DNA from: Anaeromassilibacillus sp. An200
GTDB lineage: Bacteria > Bacillota > Clostridia > Oscillospirales > Acutalibacteraceae
Assembly: GCF_002160025.1 (NCBI RefSeq)
Contig: NZ_NFJU01000002.1
Coordinates: 62,001-126,000, forward strand
Direction of reading: 5' to 3'
DNA length: 64,000 nt
Shown here: positions 34,011-41,888 of the stretch, in pieces
Position numbering within the stretch: position 1 is the stretch's first letter
Layout of the letters: each line of letters begins with the position of its first letter
Translations under genes and position numbers: made by a program
Notes under the pieces: model-generated
Told to the model about the DNA's origin: nothing
Seen by the model: the letters and a program-made list of their open reading frames with translations, nothing else
Database searches by the model: none

Positions 34011-34063
34011 GCAACGAACTATTTCCAATGGATCCTTGGGATCCGGAACATAGTCTATTTTTC

Positions 34064-35002
34064 TCAGGCCTTGCCGGCGCAGCCAAGCACGACGTTGATC
34101 TTGTGCGCCACCATATCCTTCACAGCGGTACGGGCCGGAGCGAGGTACTGGCGGGGATCGAAGTGGCTCGGATTCTCAGCGAAATACTTGCGGATCGTAG
34201 CGGTCATGGCAAGACGGATATCGGAGTCGATGTTGATCTTGCAGACAGCCATCTTCGCAGCCTCACGGAGCATCTCCTCCGGGATGCCGATCGCGTCGGG
34301 CATCTCTCCGCCGAACTTGTTGACCATCTCAACATACTCCGGAATAACGGAGGAAGCGCCGTGCAGAACGATCGGGAAGCCGGGCAGGCGGTTGGAAACC
34401 TCCTGCAGGATGTCCAGACGCAGCTGCGGCTTCTGGCCAGGCTTGAACTTGTAAGCGCCGTGGCTGGTGCCGATGGCGATTGCCAGGGAATCGACGCCCG
34501 TGCGGGTGACGAAATCCTGCACCTCGTCGGGATCCGTGAACTGGGCCTTGTCGTCCTCAACCTTCACGTCGTCCTCGACGCCCGCGAGCTGGCCAAGCTC
34601 AGCCTCAACGGTGACATTATACTTATGAGCGTACTCCGCAACGCGGCGGGCTTCCTCGACGTTCTCCTCATAAGGCTTGGAGGAACCGTCGAACATGACG
34701 GAGGTAAAGCCGCCGTCGATGCAGTCCTTGCAGATCTCAAAGCTTGCGCCGTGATCCAGATGCAGAGCGATCGGAATGTCGGGGTTCACCTTCACGGCAG
34801 CCTCAACCAGCTTCACCAGATAGGTGTGGTTGGCGTATTTGCGGGCGCCGGCGGAAACCTGAAGAATCACAGGGGCATTGAGCTCCTGGCAGGCTTCGGT
34901 GATACCCTGAACGATTTCCATGTTGTTCACATTGAAAGCGCCGATAGCGTATCCGCCTTCATAGGCCTTCTTGAACATTTCCTTCGTATTTACCAACGGC
35001 AT
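34064..35002 (-). CDS. fba: Class II fructose-1,6-bisphosphate aldolase
   Basis: A 312-residue zinc-dependent aldolase of glycolysis and gluconeogenesis. YAIGAFNVNNMEIVQG, IALHLDHGASFE (zinc His), VTVEAELGQLAG, AIGTSHGAYKF (zinc His) and FPIVLHGASSV are diagnostic, and CKINIDSDIRLAMT near the end is the phosphate-binding region. ATG 35002 is used; a GTG three codons upstream is too close to the AGGAG site. It is monocistronic, with its own promoter and a strong terminator. Composition matches its neighbours. Confidence 0.98.
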   Translation of the reverse strand: MPLVNTKEMFKKAYEGGYAIGAFNVNNMEIVQGITEACQELNAPVILQVSAGARKYANHTYLVKLVEAAVKVNPDIPIALHLDHGASFEICKDCIDGGFTSVMFDGSSKPYEENVEEARRVAEYAHKYNVTVEAELGQLAGVEDDVKVEDDKAQFTDPDEVQDFVTRTGVDSLAIAIGTSHGAYKFKPGQKPQLRLDILQEVSNRLPGFPIVLHGASSVIPEYVEMVNKFGGEMPDAIGIPEEMLREAAKMAVCKINIDSDIRLAMTATIRKYFAENPSHFDPRQYLAPARTAVKDMVAHKINVVLGCAGKA

Positions 35003-35040
35003 GGGGGTCACGCTCCTATTCTATGATTTAATCTGTCCTT

Positions 35041-35069
35041 ATTATACAACAATCTGTCCCGTTAGGAAA
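35041..35069 (-). promoter_or_regulatory. Promoter of fba
   Basis: TATAAT at 35041-35046 on the minus strand with a weak TTTCCT box (35064-35069) 17 nt upstream. Confidence 0.6.
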
Positions 35070-35178
35070 GCATTATTTCCAAAATTTTTTGGCTTTTGCA
35101 ATGCTTTGGCAAGCTTTTTCAGAGTTTCACAGATTTTGAGCATAAAAACCGCCGTTTTTGACAAAACTTTGACAATGT

Positions 35179-35964
35179 TCACTCAAACAATTCCGGATGA
35201 AGGCGGCTGTAATGAAAGACATACTGCTGTGCGATTCCCGCGAAGGGACCGAAAAAGTCCGGCGATTTCCCGGGAAACAGCGTCTGCATCGCGCGGCGCA
35301 TCCACACGTCCAGGGGAAAGGCGTCGAGCCGGTGCATCCCGTACAGCAGAGCACATTCCGCCACCTTCGGGCCCACCCCGTCGATTGTCTGCAAGGCTTC
35401 GCGCGCCTCGGGAAGCGGCAGGACGGCAACCTCATCCAGCGGCAGCTCCCCGCCCGCGACGCGCCGGGCCGCGTCCAGTACATACCGCGCACGGAACCCG
35501 CAGCGCAGCGGCGCGAGATCCTCCACGGAAAGACCCGCGAGCCGCTCGGGCTCCGGAAACGAAAAGCCGCCCTCCGGCAAAGGCTCCCCGAAATTCTCAC
35601 AGAGCCTGTCCACAATCCCCATGATGCGCGGGATGTTGTTGTTCTGCGAGAGGATGAACGAACACAGCGCCTCCCAGGGATCCTGCCGCAGAATCCGGAT
35701 GCCGGGCGCAAACGAAGCCGCCGTCTCCAGCTCCGGGGAAAGCGCCGAAAGCTCCCGGCGGATCGCGCCGTAATCGAGATCCAGATCGAAATAGGAGCGC
35801 CAGAGCGGGTCCTCCGCCGCCTGTCCGGCCGATTCCTCCGAGACGGTGAGTGTCCGGCCGAACGCCACGCCCGAAAAGCTGCCGTCCTCACCCTCCCGCC
35901 AGCGGAAGCACTGGCCGCAGGTCAGCGTGGCCGCCAGGTCAAACGGCCCCAGCCAGTCGCTCAC
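35179..35964 (-). CDS. ogg: 8-oxoguanine DNA glycosylase/AP lyase, OGG1-like
   Basis: A 261-residue base-excision repair enzyme of the HhH-GPD superfamily. LTCGQCFRW marks the N-terminal domain, SFILSQNNNIPRI matches the OGG1 SSNNN helix, and the hairpin-helix-hairpin reads IDGVGPKVAECALL. The catalytic pair is K200 and D219, with the same 19-residue separation as K249/D268 of human OGG1. It starts at GTG 35964, overlapping the stop of the upstream gene as GTGA, which indicates translational coupling to the DUF6062 gene. Confidence 0.93.
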   Translation of the reverse strand: MSDWLGPFDLAATLTCGQCFRWREGEDGSFSGVAFGRTLTVSEESAGQAAEDPLWRSYFDLDLDYGAIRRELSALSPELETAASFAPGIRILRQDPWEALCSFILSQNNNIPRIMGIVDRLCENFGEPLPEGGFSFPEPERLAGLSVEDLAPLRCGFRARYVLDAARRVAGGELPLDEVAVLPLPEAREALQTIDGVGPKVAECALLYGMHRLDAFPLDVWMRRAMQTLFPGKSPDFFGPFAGIAQQYVFHYSRLHPELFE

Positions 35965-36671
35965 GCCTTGTCCTCCCCGTCCTCGCGCCCTGTGTAGAGC
36001 CGCCCTGTCAGATACGCGATGGCGCGTTCAATCGCGTCGCGGGAATTGCCCCAGTCGCCGTCCTTGTTGCGGTAGTCGAACATCCGGCAAAAATGCGTCA
36101 CGTCAGCCTCCACTGTCTGCAAGTAGGACTGCGACAGCCGCCGCACCTCGGCGCAGAAGGGCTCCGCCGCTTTCTTCGGCAGCCGGGACGCGGCATCCTC
36201 CAGCAAATGCGCGTGATGCAGGCACAAGCACTCCTGCTCCGAGAACAACCGGCGGAATTCCTCTTCCTTGCCCCAGAGGTTCAGAAGGCTGTCCACCAGA
36301 TGGTTCCGGTTCTTCTCCATATTTTCACAGATGAAGCACGTTTCCTTTTCTGGTGCCGCCGCGCCGCCGAACAGCTTCTTCTTTTTGGGAGCGGCCTTTG
36401 CGCTGAACGCGCGCTCCTCCACCTCCTTGAGGTGGCTTTCCAGAATCAACGCGATGGAAAGACGGCTTCCCACCTCGCAGATCCGGTCAAAATGGTGGGA
36501 ACAGAACCCCAGACGGTTCGTCTCGATGCGCACATCCGGCTCCATCATGGCTGCTCCGGTGATGTATTCGGCCAACCGGCTCTCCAGCATGGCGTCCATG
36601 CGGCAGATCGGGCAGCCCTTCTTCGGCTCAAACAATTCGCTGATGGGTATGCTGCAAATATCCTCTCTCAT
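35961..36671 (-). CDS. DUF6062 family cysteine-rich protein
   Basis: A 236-residue protein of unknown function with two repeats of a CxxC...CxHH pattern: GCPICRMDAML with LGFCSHHFDRIC, and ETCFICENMEKN with LCLHHAHLL. These look like two metal-binding (probably zinc) sites in a helical protein. ATG 36671 follows AGGGAGGA; the upstream open frame is non-coding. The 3' end overlaps ogg by four bases, so a link to DNA damage or oxidative stress is possible but not shown. Confidence 0.8.
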   Translation of the reverse strand: MREDICSIPISELFEPKKGCPICRMDAMLESRLAEYITGAAMMEPDVRIETNRLGFCSHHFDRICEVGSRLSIALILESHLKEVEERAFSAKAAPKKKKLFGGAAAPEKETCFICENMEKNRNHLVDSLLNLWGKEEEFRRLFSEQECLCLHHAHLLEDAASRLPKKAAEPFCAEVRRLSQSYLQTVEADVTHFCRMFDYRNKDGDWGNSRDAIERAIAYLTGRLYTGREDGEDKA

Positions 36672-36830
36672 TTTCCAAGTATCCTCCCTTAGTGCTGCAC
36701 ATGTATGTATTCTACCATGCTTGTCCTGCAAATGCAAAGGAGGAGCGATTACAGTTTGTACTTTCCATAAGTTTACATAATTTTTACATGGTCTTGTGGG
36801 ATGTGGAAAGGTTTTACCCATTTCAAGTGG

Positions 36831-36878
36831 TTTTCCACATTTTCCACTGAGTTTTCCACAGACTCCACTGAGTTTTCC
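36831..36878 (+). repeat. DnaA-box-like and 21-bp-spaced direct repeats
   Basis: TTTTCCACA at 36831 and 36852 and TTTTCCACT at 36840, each one base off the TTATCCACA DnaA box, plus a reverse TGTGGAAA at 36792. TCCACTGAGTTTTCC occurs at 36843 and again at 36864, 21 bp apart (two helical turns). It lies in an AT-rich intergenic stretch, 36672-37015, with no gene. Confidence 0.65.
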
Positions 36879-37013
36879 CCTGGCTTTTCCCGAAGGGGAA
36901 AATAAATTATGTCAACTTTTTCGATTACGCGCCGTATAAACCAGGATCCCCGCGCTTTTTGTAAACTCCTTTTGAATTTCGCGTTTTTACCCTCCTATTT
37001 TACCTTTTCCTAT

Positions 37014-37042
37014 GCTATAATAAAGCAGCAGGCTGAGCCTGC
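37014..37042 (+). promoter_or_regulatory. Extended -10 promoter of rlmB with hairpin at the start site
   Basis: TGCTATAAT (37013-37021) is an extended -10; no good -35 is seen. Transcription would begin at the palindrome GCAGGCTGAGCCTGC (37028-37042), a reverse-strand relative of the family D hairpins. The 200-nt leader 37043-37242 is GC-rich with no recognised element. Confidence 0.55.
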
Positions 37043-37242
37043 ACGCAGCGGCCCGCGCGTTGGTAAAGTGCGTAAATATCAGCCCGGCGGCGCGGGACGG
37101 TCTTAACATGCTCCCGTATTACTCTGCGGCAGCAGCGCGGGACGCTAAACACACGGAATTCTCACAGCCGGGACGGCGGAGCCGTCTTGTGCGGCTTGCC
37201 CGCCGCAGGCGCGAAAAATAAAGAAGATAAGGATTTTGTGCC

Positions 37243-38037
37243 ATGAATTATCATAAGAACGATTCGGAAAACGGCGCCCGCTCCTCCCGTGCGGAGGGCG
37301 TGATCGCCGGAAGAAACGCTGTGACGGAGGCTTTGCGGAGCGGACGGCCGATTGACACGCTGTATGTCGCGCGCGGCTCGCTGGAAAAGGGCAGCCTCGC
37401 GGCGCTGGCTGCCAAGGCACGGCAGGCCGGGGCCAACGTCAAGGAAGCCGACCCCAAAAAGCTCGACGCGCTGTGCGGCGGAGCTGTGCACCAGGGGGTG
37501 GTGGCACTGGCCGCGGCCAAGGAATTCGCCACGCTGGACGATATCTTCCGCCTGGCGGAGGAACGGGGCGAACCTCCTTTTCTCATTTTGGCGGACGAGC
37601 TGGCCGACCCGCACAATCTGGGCGCTATCCTGCGCACAGCAGAGTGCGCGGGAGCACATGGAGTGGTAATCCCGAAGCGCCGCTCTGTGGGCCTGACCTA
37701 CACCGTGGGCAAGGCTTCGGCAGGCGCGCTGGAATATGTACCCGTCGCGCGCGTGGCAAACCTGCCCTCGTGCATGGAGGAGCTCAAGCGGCGCGGTGTG
37801 TGGATCTTCGGCGCGGACATGGACGGGGCGCCCTGGTGCGAAGCCGACTTCACCGGCCCCATGGCGCTGGTCATCGGCTCTGAGGGGTTCGGCATGGGCC
37901 GCCTGGTCAAAGAAAAATGCGATTTTATCATATCTTTGCCGATGAAGGGCAAAATAACCTCACTGAACGCCTCTGTGGCGTGCGGTGTGCTGGCCTATGA
38001 GGCGGCACGCCAGCGCGCGGGTATCCGGGCGCGCTGA
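37243..38037 (+). CDS. rlmB: 23S rRNA 2'-O-methyltransferase, TrmH/SpoU family (RlmB-like)
   Basis: A 264-residue SPOUT methyltransferase. The N-terminal substrate-binding domain begins EGVIAGRNAVTEALRSGRPI and ends PKKLDALCGGAVHQGVVALA; the SPOUT domain has LADELADPHNLGAILRTAECAG (motif 1), ALVIGSEGFGM (motif 2) and ISLPMKGKITSLNASVACGV (motif 3) forming the knotted SAM site. This layout is that of RlmB, which methylates G2251 in the peptidyl-transferase loop. It lies 32 nt before the 1236-residue membrane protein and may be co-transcribed. Confidence 0.92.
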   Translation: MNYHKNDSENGARSSRAEGVIAGRNAVTEALRSGRPIDTLYVARGSLEKGSLAALAAKARQAGANVKEADPKKLDALCGGAVHQGVVALAAAKEFATLDDIFRLAEERGEPPFLILADELADPHNLGAILRTAECAGAHGVVIPKRRSVGLTYTVGKASAGALEYVPVARVANLPSCMEELKRRGVWIFGADMDGAPWCEADFTGPMALVIGSEGFGMGRLVKEKCDFIISLPMKGKITSLNASVACGVLAYEAARQRAGIRAR

Positions 38038-38069
38038 CGCCCCGGCGGGAAAGGAGCAGAAAAGCAGCA

Positions 38070-41000
38070 ATGTCGGATGATCGAGAGTACCGCGAGGATT
38101 TTTCTCTGGAAGAAATCCTCGCAGACGTGCGCAACAGCCGCACCAATCCTCCCAAGCCGGAGGATATCGCACAGCCTGGACTGGACTATGTGCCGTCCAG
38201 TGAAAAACAGCCCGCAGACGAGACAACGGCGGAGCCAAAGCCCGCTTCCCGCCGTGTGCCGCTGTACCCGGAAAAGGAACAGAAGAAAAAAGAACCGGTG
38301 CGCGAAGAAAGCATACGGCAGGAGGAGGACGGCGTTATCACCGCCGAAGATCTGGCAGAGGAGGAGCCGGAGGAAACCCCGGAGACTCCACGCCGCAAAA
38401 ACCTGCGCGGCCTGTTCTCCTTTGGGAAGAAGGAAAAAAAGAAGAACACGTTCCTGGACATGTCCGACGACGAGGAGGAAAATCCTTATAAGGATCTCCA
38501 CCTCAAAAGCCGTGAAGAATACAAGCGCGCCTACGAAAAAACCATGGATTTTGACAGCGCCCCGCGCAGCAGTGAAGATTCGCCTTATTCCTACCTTTTC
38601 CACAGCGACGGACAGGACAGCGATGATGATCTGGCCGCGCGCGCGGACAAAATGCGCGCCGAACGCCATGCCCGTCTGGCCCGTGCCATGAAAAAGGCCG
38701 GCTATGATGAAAAAAGCCAGACCGGCGGGGAAGATCTCTTCTCCATGTATCAGCGCGAGGAAGCCCAGCGCGCCGAGCGCAGCACGCACGACGCCGAGGC
38801 AGCCGCCCGTGTGCTGGAAAAAGCAGGCGGGCCGGAGCCTGAAGAGGAGCCAGCCGAACCGGAGCGGGATGAGCCTGCGAAAGCAGCGGAGCCGAGCACC
38901 CGCGAGTTTCCAAGCCTGACTGTGCTGGACACGCCCGCTGCCCCCGCACGCGGCAAAACGGCGGACGCTGGTTCCACCCAAACACGCCGCACCGGACAAA
39001 CCTTCAAGGCATCGCGCGGTGCAAAACGGAAACCGACGGAAACGGAAATCCCCGTGCCGCAGGCCGATGCGGAGCAGATCCCGGAGGACAGCGTGCTTCG
39101 CGTCAACCGCCCGGCCTCGCAGACGAGAAAGAAGGCTGCCCAGCCCAGCTTCCGCCCGGCCCCGCCCCCTGTTTTCCTGACGGAGCAGGAAGAACCGAAA
39201 CGGCAGGAACCCGCACAGGCAAAGACAAAACCGGCCCAGGACACGTCCGTACGGACCGCGCCGCCCACAGCGGAAACGGAACGCGAGCAGGAGCCAGCCC
39301 CGGTAAAGGAGCCTTCGCCCGCTGCCCCCACCCCCGCACGCGAGCCCGCACCCGCTCCGGTGCGTGAGCCGGAGGAAGCGCCGCAGCCCCGTGTGCTCTC
39401 CAATGCAAAAGGGAACGCAAAGAGCGGTTCCCATGAACATTCCTACCGTTCGCGCAAAAACCGTCCCGCCAAGGTGGTGACGATGGAGGAAACGCCCGGT
39501 GAGCTGCAGGAGGCCCTTGACAACGAGGCGCGCACCTATCCGCGCCCCGGCAGGCTCTCCGCCTCCGCGGAACCGGCGGAGCAGCACACACAGCAGGCAA
39601 AGCAGCCTGCCGTACATACGGACAGCACGCCGCAGGTAAAGCAGCAGCCCGCCGCCCACACAGAGGCGCCGGAGGAAGCCCTGCCGGACGCCTGGGCGGA
39701 ATTTGCCCCGGCAGCCAACACAGCGGTCAAGACAAAAAAATCAGCGCGCACCGCGCCGCAGGATGAACCGGCGTCCACTCCCATTCAGCCGCAGGAAACC
39801 GCTGTCTGGGATTATGATGGATGGGAGGAAATTGAGTCCTCCTCCGGCAAGCCCCTGCGCGGGCGCACCATCCCCCTGCATCCCACCGCTTCCCCTGCTC
39901 CCGCCGAGGAGGAAGAAGGCGGGGAGGAAGCCGAGGAAACGCTCAAGCGCAAGCCCGGCCAGAAACGCCATAAGCGCTTTTCCATCCTTGGCACAGAGGA
40001 AAAGGACAACCGTCCCGAGGATGAATTCCCAGTGGATCCCGAGGAGATCGAGGACTACGAAAAGCCGGAGGACGCGGCATCCATCCTGCACGACCTTGGG
40101 GAAAAGCACCGCACCCTGCTTTTGCGGGCGGGCGTGACAGGGCTTTCCCTGTTCCTGATGCTTCTCTTCGGGCTGATCTCAGAATACAACGGGATTCTGC
40201 CTTCGTTTATTCCCTACTATCTGCTGACACAGCCGTATCTGATTCTGGAATTGATCTTCCTCCTCATTGCGGGAGCCTTTTCCTGGCCGGTTCTGCTCAA
40301 CGGCCTCAAGGGTCTGATCCGCTTGCAGGCCAACAGTGACAGCGGTGTGGCGGTGGCCGTTGCGGCGTCCGCCATCCACACGGTGCTGCTTCTGTTTTCG
40401 ACCGCGCGGGTAGATACAGCATCGCTGCATCTCTATGCCCCGCTGGCCGTGCTGGCTCTTTTCCTGAACACACTCGGCAAGCTGTCCATGGTCAAGCGGA
40501 TCACCAAAAATTTCCGCTTTGTGGCTTCGCCGGACAAAAAAATGGCCGTCCATCTGCTGGGTGACCACAACATGGCACTGCAAATGACGCGCGGCTATGT
40601 GGAGGACTCCCCTGCCATAGCCTACCAAACAAAAACAGGCTTTTTAAAGAATTTCCTGCGAATTTCGTATCTGCCGGACGCATGCGAACAAAGCTCACAG
40701 GTCATTGCGCCGATCGGCATCGTGTCCTCTCTGCTGCTTTGTGTGGCAGCGCTCCTTCTCTCCGGTGACGCGATGGCGGCGCTCACCGCCTTCACCGCTT
40801 CCTGCTGCATCTGCACGCCGATGCTCAACCAGCTGTGTGTGAATCTGCCGCTGGCACAAGCTTCCCGCCTCGCGGGGCGGCATGGCGCCATGATCTCCGG
40901 CTATCAGGCACTGGATAAATTCAGCGATACCAACGCCATTCTGCTTGATGCCAAAGAGCTGTTCCCGAAAAACTGCGTTGTGCTCAGCGGAATCAAAACC

Positions 41001-41780
41001 TTTGGGGATCAGCACATCGACGATGCGATTCTTGACGCTGCCGCCCTGCTTAACCAGACCGGCGGCACGCTCAGTGAGATTTTCGACGAGGTGATCCAGA
41101 GCCGCCGCGAGCTTCTCCCAAAGGTGGAGAACTATACGTACGAGGACAACAAGGGCATTGTGGGCTGGGTGTCCGGCCACCGCCTGCTGATTGGTACCCG
41201 CGACCTGCTTCTGGCGCACCATATCACCCCGCCCTCGCGCGACTATGAAAAGAAATACGCCCTTGGCGGCAAAAAAGTGCTTTATCTGGCTTCGGGCGGG
41301 CAGCTCGTTGCGATGTTCCTTATCGCGTACAATGCCGACCGCCGCCGCACGATTGAGCTCTGCCGTCTGGAGGATAATGGTGTTGCCTTCCTGGTGCGCA
41401 CCTGTGACCCGAACATCACCCCGGAGCTGATTGCGGAATGTTTCCAGCTGAACGCCCGCTCCGTCAACGTGCTCACAACCCGTCTCGGCAACGTCTATGT
41501 GAAAGCAGGCAAGAAGCCGGACGCTCCCGCCGCCGCGTGGCTGGCCACCAAGGGCCGCCCCACAGGCATGATGCGCCTGGTTTCCCTGTGCATCCGCCAG
41601 CGCGGGAACATCTCGCTTGCCGTCGCCCTGCAAAATGTGGCTGTCGGGCTTGGGTTTGTGCTCGTGGCTTTCCTGGCCTGCTATTCAGGCCTCGGCAAAC
41701 TGAACACCCTGTTCCTTCTGATCTATGAGCTGTTCTGGGCGCTCGCCATCGTGCTGCTGCCCAAGCTGCGCAAGCCTTAA
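38070..41780 (+). CDS. Pseudo-P1B-type ATPase with a ~680-residue disordered N-terminus
   Basis: A 1236-residue protein. Residues 1 to ~680 are charged, Pro/Ala/Glu/Lys-rich and without visible domains. From ~680 the plan is that of heavy-metal P-type ATPases: four N-terminal membrane helices, a loop, two helices with SCCICTP where CPC lies (913-915 read C-I-C), then RLAGRHGAMISGYQALDKFSDTN, where a phosphorylation site should follow. Instead of DKTGT it reads DAKEL (D960). The nucleotide-domain echo VSGHRLLIGTRDLL and the hinge region FLVRTCDP (TGDN expected, 1111-1114) follow, but GDGxND is missing and no TGE actuator motif is seen. The C-terminal helix pair is retained. Hence the fold is probably kept and catalysis lost. 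Start ATG follows AAAGGAG. Confidence 0.75.
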   Translation: MSDDREYREDFSLEEILADVRNSRTNPPKPEDIAQPGLDYVPSSEKQPADETTAEPKPASRRVPLYPEKEQKKKEPVREESIRQEEDGVITAEDLAEEEPEETPETPRRKNLRGLFSFGKKEKKKNTFLDMSDDEEENPYKDLHLKSREEYKRAYEKTMDFDSAPRSSEDSPYSYLFHSDGQDSDDDLAARADKMRAERHARLARAMKKAGYDEKSQTGGEDLFSMYQREEAQRAERSTHDAEAAARVLEKAGGPEPEEEPAEPERDEPAKAAEPSTREFPSLTVLDTPAAPARGKTADAGSTQTRRTGQTFKASRGAKRKPTETEIPVPQADAEQIPEDSVLRVNRPASQTRKKAAQPSFRPAPPPVFLTEQEEPKRQEPAQAKTKPAQDTSVRTAPPTAETEREQEPAPVKEPSPAAPTPAREPAPAPVREPEEAPQPRVLSNAKGNAKSGSHEHSYRSRKNRPAKVVTMEETPGELQEALDNEARTYPRPGRLSASAEPAEQHTQQAKQPAVHTDSTPQVKQQPAAHTEAPEEALPDAWAEFAPAANTAVKTKKSARTAPQDEPASTPIQPQETAVWDYDGWEEIESSSGKPLRGRTIPLHPTASPAPAEEEEGGEEAEETLKRKPGQKRHKRFSILGTEEKDNRPEDEFPVDPEEIEDYEKPEDAASILHDLGEKHRTLLLRAGVTGLSLFLMLLFGLISEYNGILPSFIPYYLLTQPYLILELIFLLIAGAFSWPVLLNGLKGLIRLQANSDSGVAVAVAASAIHTVLLLFSTARVDTASLHLYAPLAVLALFLNTLGKLSMVKRITKNFRFVASPDKKMAVHLLGDHNMALQMTRGYVEDSPAIAYQTKTGFLKNFLRISYLPDACEQSSQVIAPIGIVSSLLLCVAALLLSGDAMAALTAFTASCCICTPMLNQLCVNLPLAQASRLAGRHGAMISGYQALDKFSDTNAILLDAKELFPKNCVVLSGIKTFGDQHIDDAILDAAALLNQTGGTLSEIFDEVIQSRRELLPKVENYTYEDNKGIVGWVSGHRLLIGTRDLLLAHHITPPSRDYEKKYALGGKKVLYLASGGQLVAMFLIAYNADRRRTIELCRLEDNGVAFLVRTCDPNITPELIAECFQLNARSVNVLTTRLGNVYVKAGKKPDAPAAAWLATKGRPTGMMRLVSLCIRQRGNISLAVALQNVAVGLGFVLVAFLACYSGLGKLNTLFLLIYELFWALAIVLLPKLRKP

Positions 41781-41802
41781 AATATTTTATTGCAAAACGT
41801 GG

Positions 41803-41849
41803 ACAGCCCCCACACCTTCCGCAAAGAAGGCGTGGGGGCTGTCTTTTTT
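41803..41849 (+). terminator. Bidirectional terminator after the pseudo-ATPase gene
   Basis: ACAGCCCCCACACCTTC / GAAGGCGTGGGGGCTGT hairpin followed by CTTTTTTT, also serving secreted protein gene 2, which converges here. Confidence 0.9.
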
Positions 41850-41888
41850 TACAAATAAGTTTTTTCAGTACTCTGCAACCGGCAAAAC

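Noticed and set aside
36780-37020. Chromosomal origin (oriC)
   Set aside because: DnaA-box-like repeats are present, but each has a mismatch, and dnaA, dnaN, gyrB and rpmH are not nearby.
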